Positions 61,007 to 64,000 of a stretch of 64,000 bases of DNA are shown in pieces. Positions within the stretch are counted from its first letter, which is position 1. Every line of letters begins with the position of its first letter. Location: the NCBI RefSeq assembly GCF_900115265.1, contig NZ_FOVU01000017.1:20445-84444 (forward strand). Direction: 5' to 3'. Under the pieces are notes generated by a model that saw only the letters and a program-made list of their open reading frames with translations, searched no databases and was not told the origin of the DNA. Source of the DNA: Bradyrhizobium sp. Ghvi. GTDB lineage: Bacteria; Pseudomonadota; Alphaproteobacteria; Rhizobiales; Xanthobacteraceae. Position numbers and translations under genes: made by a program.

Positions 61007-61168
61007 TCTCTCCCCTTGTGGGAGAGGGCAGCGCCGCAGGTAGATACAAGCTCGATCGGGTGAGGGGTCTCTCTCCGCATCGAAAAAGCGGAGAGAGACC
61101 CCTCACCCGTCTCGCCGCTAGCGCGGCGAGCCACCCTCTCCCACAAGGGCCCACAAGGGGAGAGGGTA
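61007..61168. repeat. Extragenic palindromic repeat (CTCTCCCC...GGGGAGAG)
   Basis: The ends CTCTCCCCTTGTGGGAGAGGG and CCCTCTCCCAC...GGGGAGAGGG are inverted, and inside lie GGGTGAGGGGTCTCTCTCCGC and GCGGAGAGAGACCCCTCACCC, an almost perfect inner stem of about 21 bases. The style matches 48877-49000. It occupies the gap between murJ and the DegT-type gene and may act as a bidirectional stop. Confidence 0.8.
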
Positions 61169-61173
61169 GAAAA

Positions 61174-62361
61174 TCAGCCCGCAATCGCGCCGCGCACGGC
61201 CGCGATGATTCGTTCTTGATCGACTTCGGTCAGATAGGCGTGCATCGGCAGGCTGATGACGTCCTGCGACAGCCTCTCGCAAGCAGGCAGGCCGCCGTCT
61301 GCGACCGGATACTGCTTGTAGGCCGACTGCTGGTGCATCGACTTGCCGTAATAGACCGCGGTCGGCACGCCCTGGGCTTTCAGCGCGGCAGCAAAGCCGT
61401 CGCGATCGGTGCCATCAGGAAGGCGGATCGTGTACTGCGCCCAGACCGAGGTATTGCCGGGGCTGAGGCGCGGCACCGTGACCACGTTGGAAAGACCCCG
61501 CGCGTAGCGCTCGGCCACCCTATTGCGGGCGACGATCTCGTCGTCAAAGATCTTCAGCTTCTCGATCAGGATCGCGGCCTGCATGGTGTCGAGCCGGCCG
61601 GTCAGGCCGAGGCGGACGTTGTCGTATTTGTCGACGCCCTGCCCGTGCACGCGGATGCTGCGCAGCGTCGCCGCGAGTGCGTCATCATCGGTGAAGATCG
61701 CGCCACCATCGCCGAAGCAGCCGAGCGGTTTTGCAGGGAAGAAGCTGGTCGTGGTGGCGAGGCCGAAAGTGCCGAGCTTGCGGCCCTTGTAGCTTGCGCC
61801 GAAACCTTGCGCAGCGTCGTCGATCACGAACAGGCCTTCGGCCTTGGCGATCTCGGCGATGGCATCGTGGTCGGCAGGCTGCCCGAACAGATCAACCGGA
61901 ATGACCGCGACCGGCCTCAAGCCGGCCTTGCGCGCGCTCGCGATGCCGCGCTTGAGCGACTCCGGGCTCATGTTGAAAGTCGCTTCGTCGACATCGACAT
62001 AAACAGGCATCGCGCCCATCCGCGCCGCAGGCGAGGCGGTCGCGATGAAGGTGAAGGAGGGACACAGCACGGCATCGCCGGGCCCGACATTTTTCGCCAT
62101 CAGCACCATCAGAAGCGCATCGGTGCCGCTGGCACAGGCGATGACGTGCTTGGCGCCGCAATAGGCCGCGAGCTGCTTTTCAAGCTCGAAAACCTCAGGG
62201 CCGTTGACGAACTGGCAATGGTCCATCACCCGCTTGACGGCGGCGTCGAGCGAGGCCCCGAGACGGACGCGCTGCGAGGCGACATCGATGAAGGGAATGG
62301 GTTCGGACCGCAGATGCTGGTTCATGGCCTGATTCTTGGCGCTTTCGCGAATGGTCGACAT
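61174..62361 (-). CDS. DegT/DnrJ/EryC1/StrS-family sugar aminotransferase
   Basis: This PLP enzyme aminates a keto-sugar nucleotide. It shows HVIACASGTDALLMVL, the cofactor Asp in LFVIDDAAQGFGASYKG and the PLP lysine in TSFFPAKPLGCFGDGGA. It resembles WbpE-type UDP-3-keto-GlcNAcA aminotransferases. Start 62361 gives 395 residues and follows the preceding stop by 10 bases; ATG 62325 (MNQHLRSEP, 383 residues) fits the family's usual N-terminus and is a strong alternative. With the Gfo/Idh dehydrogenase just upstream it can form the WbpB/WbpE-type oxidation-transamination pair for a surface polysaccharide sugar. Confidence 0.9.
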   Translation of the reverse strand: MSTIRESAKNQAMNQHLRSEPIPFIDVASQRVRLGASLDAAVKRVMDHCQFVNGPEVFELEKQLAAYCGAKHVIACASGTDALLMVLMAKNVGPGDAVLCPSFTFIATASPAARMGAMPVYVDVDEATFNMSPESLKRGIASARKAGLRPVAVIPVDLFGQPADHDAIAEIAKAEGLFVIDDAAQGFGASYKGRKLGTFGLATTTSFFPAKPLGCFGDGGAIFTDDDALAATLRSIRVHGQGVDKYDNVRLGLTGRLDTMQAAILIEKLKIFDDEIVARNRVAERYARGLSNVVTVPRLSPGNTSVWAQYTIRLPDGTDRDGFAAALKAQGVPTAVYYGKSMHQQSAYKQYPVADGGLPACERLSQDVISLPMHAYLTEVDQERIIAAVRGAIAG

Positions 62362-62371
62362 GAAAAGGGTT

Positions 62372-63376
62372 TTAGCCGGCGACGCGGCGCGGGCCCTTGC
62401 GGGCGGGCGAGGTAGCTGCGGGCCGTGACGGCGTCTCGAGACACTGTGTCGCGATCTCGAGGCTTGCGACGCCTTCATCGCCGGTGACCGCCGGCGTCTC
62501 GCCGTTGCGCACCGCCTTGAGAAAGGCGATCAGCTCGGCACGGAGCGGCTCGTCATGGCCGACAGGCAGATGCCGCATCGAGTAGCTGCCGTCGGGCTTG
62601 AAGCCGAAGCATTCGGTGACCTGGCGCGTGAGCAAATCGCCCATCACGTATTTGCCTCGGGTCGCCACTGTGACGCTGCGCGCCTTGAACGGCGTCAGCC
62701 AGTTGGTGTTGATATGCGCGAGCACGCCGCTGGCGGTGCGGAATTGAAGCAGCGCGATGTCCTCGCGCTCCGCGACTGCGCTCGACAGTTGCGGCTGCAC
62801 CTCGACGATGTCGGATTCGGTGAACCAGCGGATCAGGTCGATGTCGTGCACGGCGAGGTCGATGACGACGCCGACATTGGACATGCGCGGCGGGAACGGC
62901 CCGACACGCGTGATCGCAATGGAGAGAATGTCCTCGCCCGCGATTGCCTGCTTGACGGCGGCGACGGCCGGATTGAAGCGCTCGACATGACCGATCATCA
63001 ACGTGACGCCGGCCTTCTGCGCGGCGGCGACGATCTCGCGGCCCTCGTCGACCGTCGAGGCGATCGGCTTCTCGACCAGCACGTGGATGTTCTTGGCGAT
63101 GCAGGCGAGTGCCACCTCGTGATGCAGGTGGGTCGGCGCCGCCACCGTGACGGCATCGACACCCTCGGCAAAGAGCTGCTCGAGCGTCTCGAAGCTGTTG
63201 CAGCCGGCGAGCTCGGTGGCGCGCGTCCGATGCGCCGGCGACGGATCGACCACGCCGACCAGGCTCACGCCGGGCAGACCGCCCAGCACGCGCGCGTGGT
63301 TGCTGCCCATCACGCCCGCGCCGATGACGCCGACGCGCAAGCCGGCCTTGACCGGTTGTGATCCCTTGGAACTCAT
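62372..63376 (-). CDS. Gfo/Idh/MocA-family oxidoreductase (sugar-nucleotide dehydrogenase-like)
   Basis: This 334-residue dehydrogenase has an N-terminal Rossmann motif (RVGVIGAGVMGSNHARVL), the family signature HVLVEKPIASTVDEG with the catalytic Lys, and VVIDLAVHDIDLIRW in the C-terminal substrate domain. WbpB/WlbA-type enzymes oxidise a UDP-amino sugar acid at C3, and the downstream DegT aminotransferase fits the next step. About ten bases separate the two genes, so they are one operon. The actual substrate is inferred from this pairing. Confidence 0.88.
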   Translation of the reverse strand: MSSKGSQPVKAGLRVGVIGAGVMGSNHARVLGGLPGVSLVGVVDPSPAHRTRATELAGCNSFETLEQLFAEGVDAVTVAAPTHLHHEVALACIAKNIHVLVEKPIASTVDEGREIVAAAQKAGVTLMIGHVERFNPAVAAVKQAIAGEDILSIAITRVGPFPPRMSNVGVVIDLAVHDIDLIRWFTESDIVEVQPQLSSAVAEREDIALLQFRTASGVLAHINTNWLTPFKARSVTVATRGKYVMGDLLTRQVTECFGFKPDGSYSMRHLPVGHDEPLRAELIAFLKAVRNGETPAVTGDEGVASLEIATQCLETPSRPAATSPARKGPRRVAG

Positions 63377-63557
63377 CTGATCGAACCCCGATTCAACGCA
63401 AATCCCCGGGCCGCTTCTAGCACGGTCGCCACAGATGTGGCGAATGCCGGCCTGATTGACCGGACACGATTTGATTCAAAAAATTACACGTTCCCCGGGC
63501 CTTAGCGCCAAAAAGGAGCACCTTTTGGCCCGGATCGCGTGATTCGGAGTTGGCTGG

Positions 63558-64000
63558 TTACGACCTTTGATAGTCGTCTTCAATCCGGATGATGTCGTCT
63601 TCCCCGAGATAGGAGCCGGTCTGGACCTCGATCAGTTCCAGCATGATTTTACCGGGGTTCTCCATCCGGTGCACCGCGCCCATCGGAATATAGATGGACT
63701 CGTTCTCGTGCACGGTCTTCACGGTCTCGTTGACGGTGACGCGGGCTGCGCCGCGGACCACGATCCAGTGCTCGGCGCGATGATGGTGCTTCTGCAGCGA
63801 CAGCCGGCCGCCCGGCTTCACCACGATGCGCTTGACCTGGTGGCGCTCGCCGTTGTCGACCGATTGGTAGCTGCCCCAGGGGCGATGCACCTTCAGGTGC
63901 TCCTCGGTGACCTTCGGCGCGACCGCCTTCAGTTTCGTGACGAGACGCTTCAGCCCATTGGCATCCTTCTGCCGCGAGACCAGCACCGCATCGGCGGTCG
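63558..64000 (-). CDS. C-terminal part of a ManC/AlgA-type mannose-1-P guanylyltransferase/phosphomannose isomerase
   Basis: The frame enters from the right edge, so the start lies outside the window; codons for TADAVLVSRQ lie at the edge, matching the TKDALLVADR segment before the cupin domain of AlgA/ManC/XanB. The cupin part is complete: HRPWGSYQSVDNGERHQVKRI, GGRLSLQKHHHRAEHWIVVRGAARVTVN, YIPMGAVHRMENPG and LIEVQTGSYLGEDDIIRIEDDY, with the metal-binding residues intact. This is the type II phosphomannose isomerase domain. It would feed GDP-mannose synthesis, in line with the neighbouring nucleotide-sugar genes. Confidence 0.92.
   Translation of the reverse strand, partial: TADAVLVSRQKDANGLKRLVTKLKAVAPKVTEEHLKVHRPWGSYQSVDNGERHQVKRIVVKPGGRLSLQKHHHRAEHWIVVRGAARVTVNETVKTVHENESIYIPMGAVHRMENPGKIMLELIEVQTGSYLGEDDIIRIEDDYQRS

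Noticed and set aside
1..64000. tRNA, rRNA, intact transposase or integrase genes
   Set aside because: None was found by eye on either strand. The two tail duplications are therefore at protein-coding genes rather than tRNA genes, and no integrase remnant could be named.

Overview
The window looks like a chromosome segment of a Bradyrhizobium-type alphaproteobacterium (Hyphomicrobiales). This is inferred from the GC-rich, tightly packed genes, extragenic palindromic repeats of the kind common in that group, a very large apolipoprotein-like polar growth protein (GPR/RgsE type), a CtrA-type box, and a rich set of c-type cytochromes, porins and sugar-acid catabolic genes. No tRNA, rRNA, CRISPR array, intact transposase or intact integrase was seen.

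Left part (1-13.2 kb): a partial unknown gene, a small membrane protein, an MHYT-PAS-GGDEF-EAL cyclic-di-GMP protein, two divergent MFS transporters, a YciE-like ferritin-fold stress protein, a YbhN-type membrane protein, an exported SGNH hydrolase, and a DUF1800/DUF1501 exported pair. From 13.3 to 21.2 kb lies a complete D-glucarate/galactarate island: MFS importer, LysR regulator, KdgD, GudD, 2-oxoglutarate semialdehyde dehydrogenase and GarD, enough to carry both aldarates to 2-oxoglutarate. An outer-membrane barrel/porin pair with a divergent AraC regulator follows. Then come small exported proteins, ferredoxin-NADP reductase, a thioesterase, a [2Fe-2S] ferredoxin and an Hpt protein.

The centre (29-40 kb) is dominated by a 1926-residue protein with tandem 22- and 44-residue (hendecad) repeats, preceded by a TTAA-N7-TTAA CtrA-type box. 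Just after it lies a small AT-richer island with a truncated DUF262 gene, closed by a diverged second copy of the 3' end of the large gene, then two overlapping gene remnants. An MlaD-MlaF-MlaE lipid transporter operon follows. A similar layout recurs at 58.2-60.9 kb: intact murJ, a short cargo (DoxX and a 49-residue membrane protein), then a degenerate copy of murJ 3' sequence. These two gene-tail duplications around small cargo are the most unusual structures I see.

The right part (40-64 kb) holds a dipeptide epimerase/MFS convergent pair, an acidic Ala/Glu/Pro-rich protein, an exported caspase-like protein with two GTGA-N6-TCAC palindromes upstream, a PLP deaminase, a coupled GT4 glycosyltransferase/LpxH-like phosphatase pair, ThiD, a lone Lrp-type RAM domain beside a degraded receiver-domain fragment, cytochromes c, a CHRD protein, a cystathionine gamma-synthase-type enzyme, a CoxL form II-like molybdenum hydroxylase subunit, DUF1127, MurJ, and the start of a nucleotide-sugar/polysaccharide cluster (DegT aminotransferase, Gfo/Idh dehydrogenase, and the C-terminus of a ManC/AlgA-type enzyme running off the edge).
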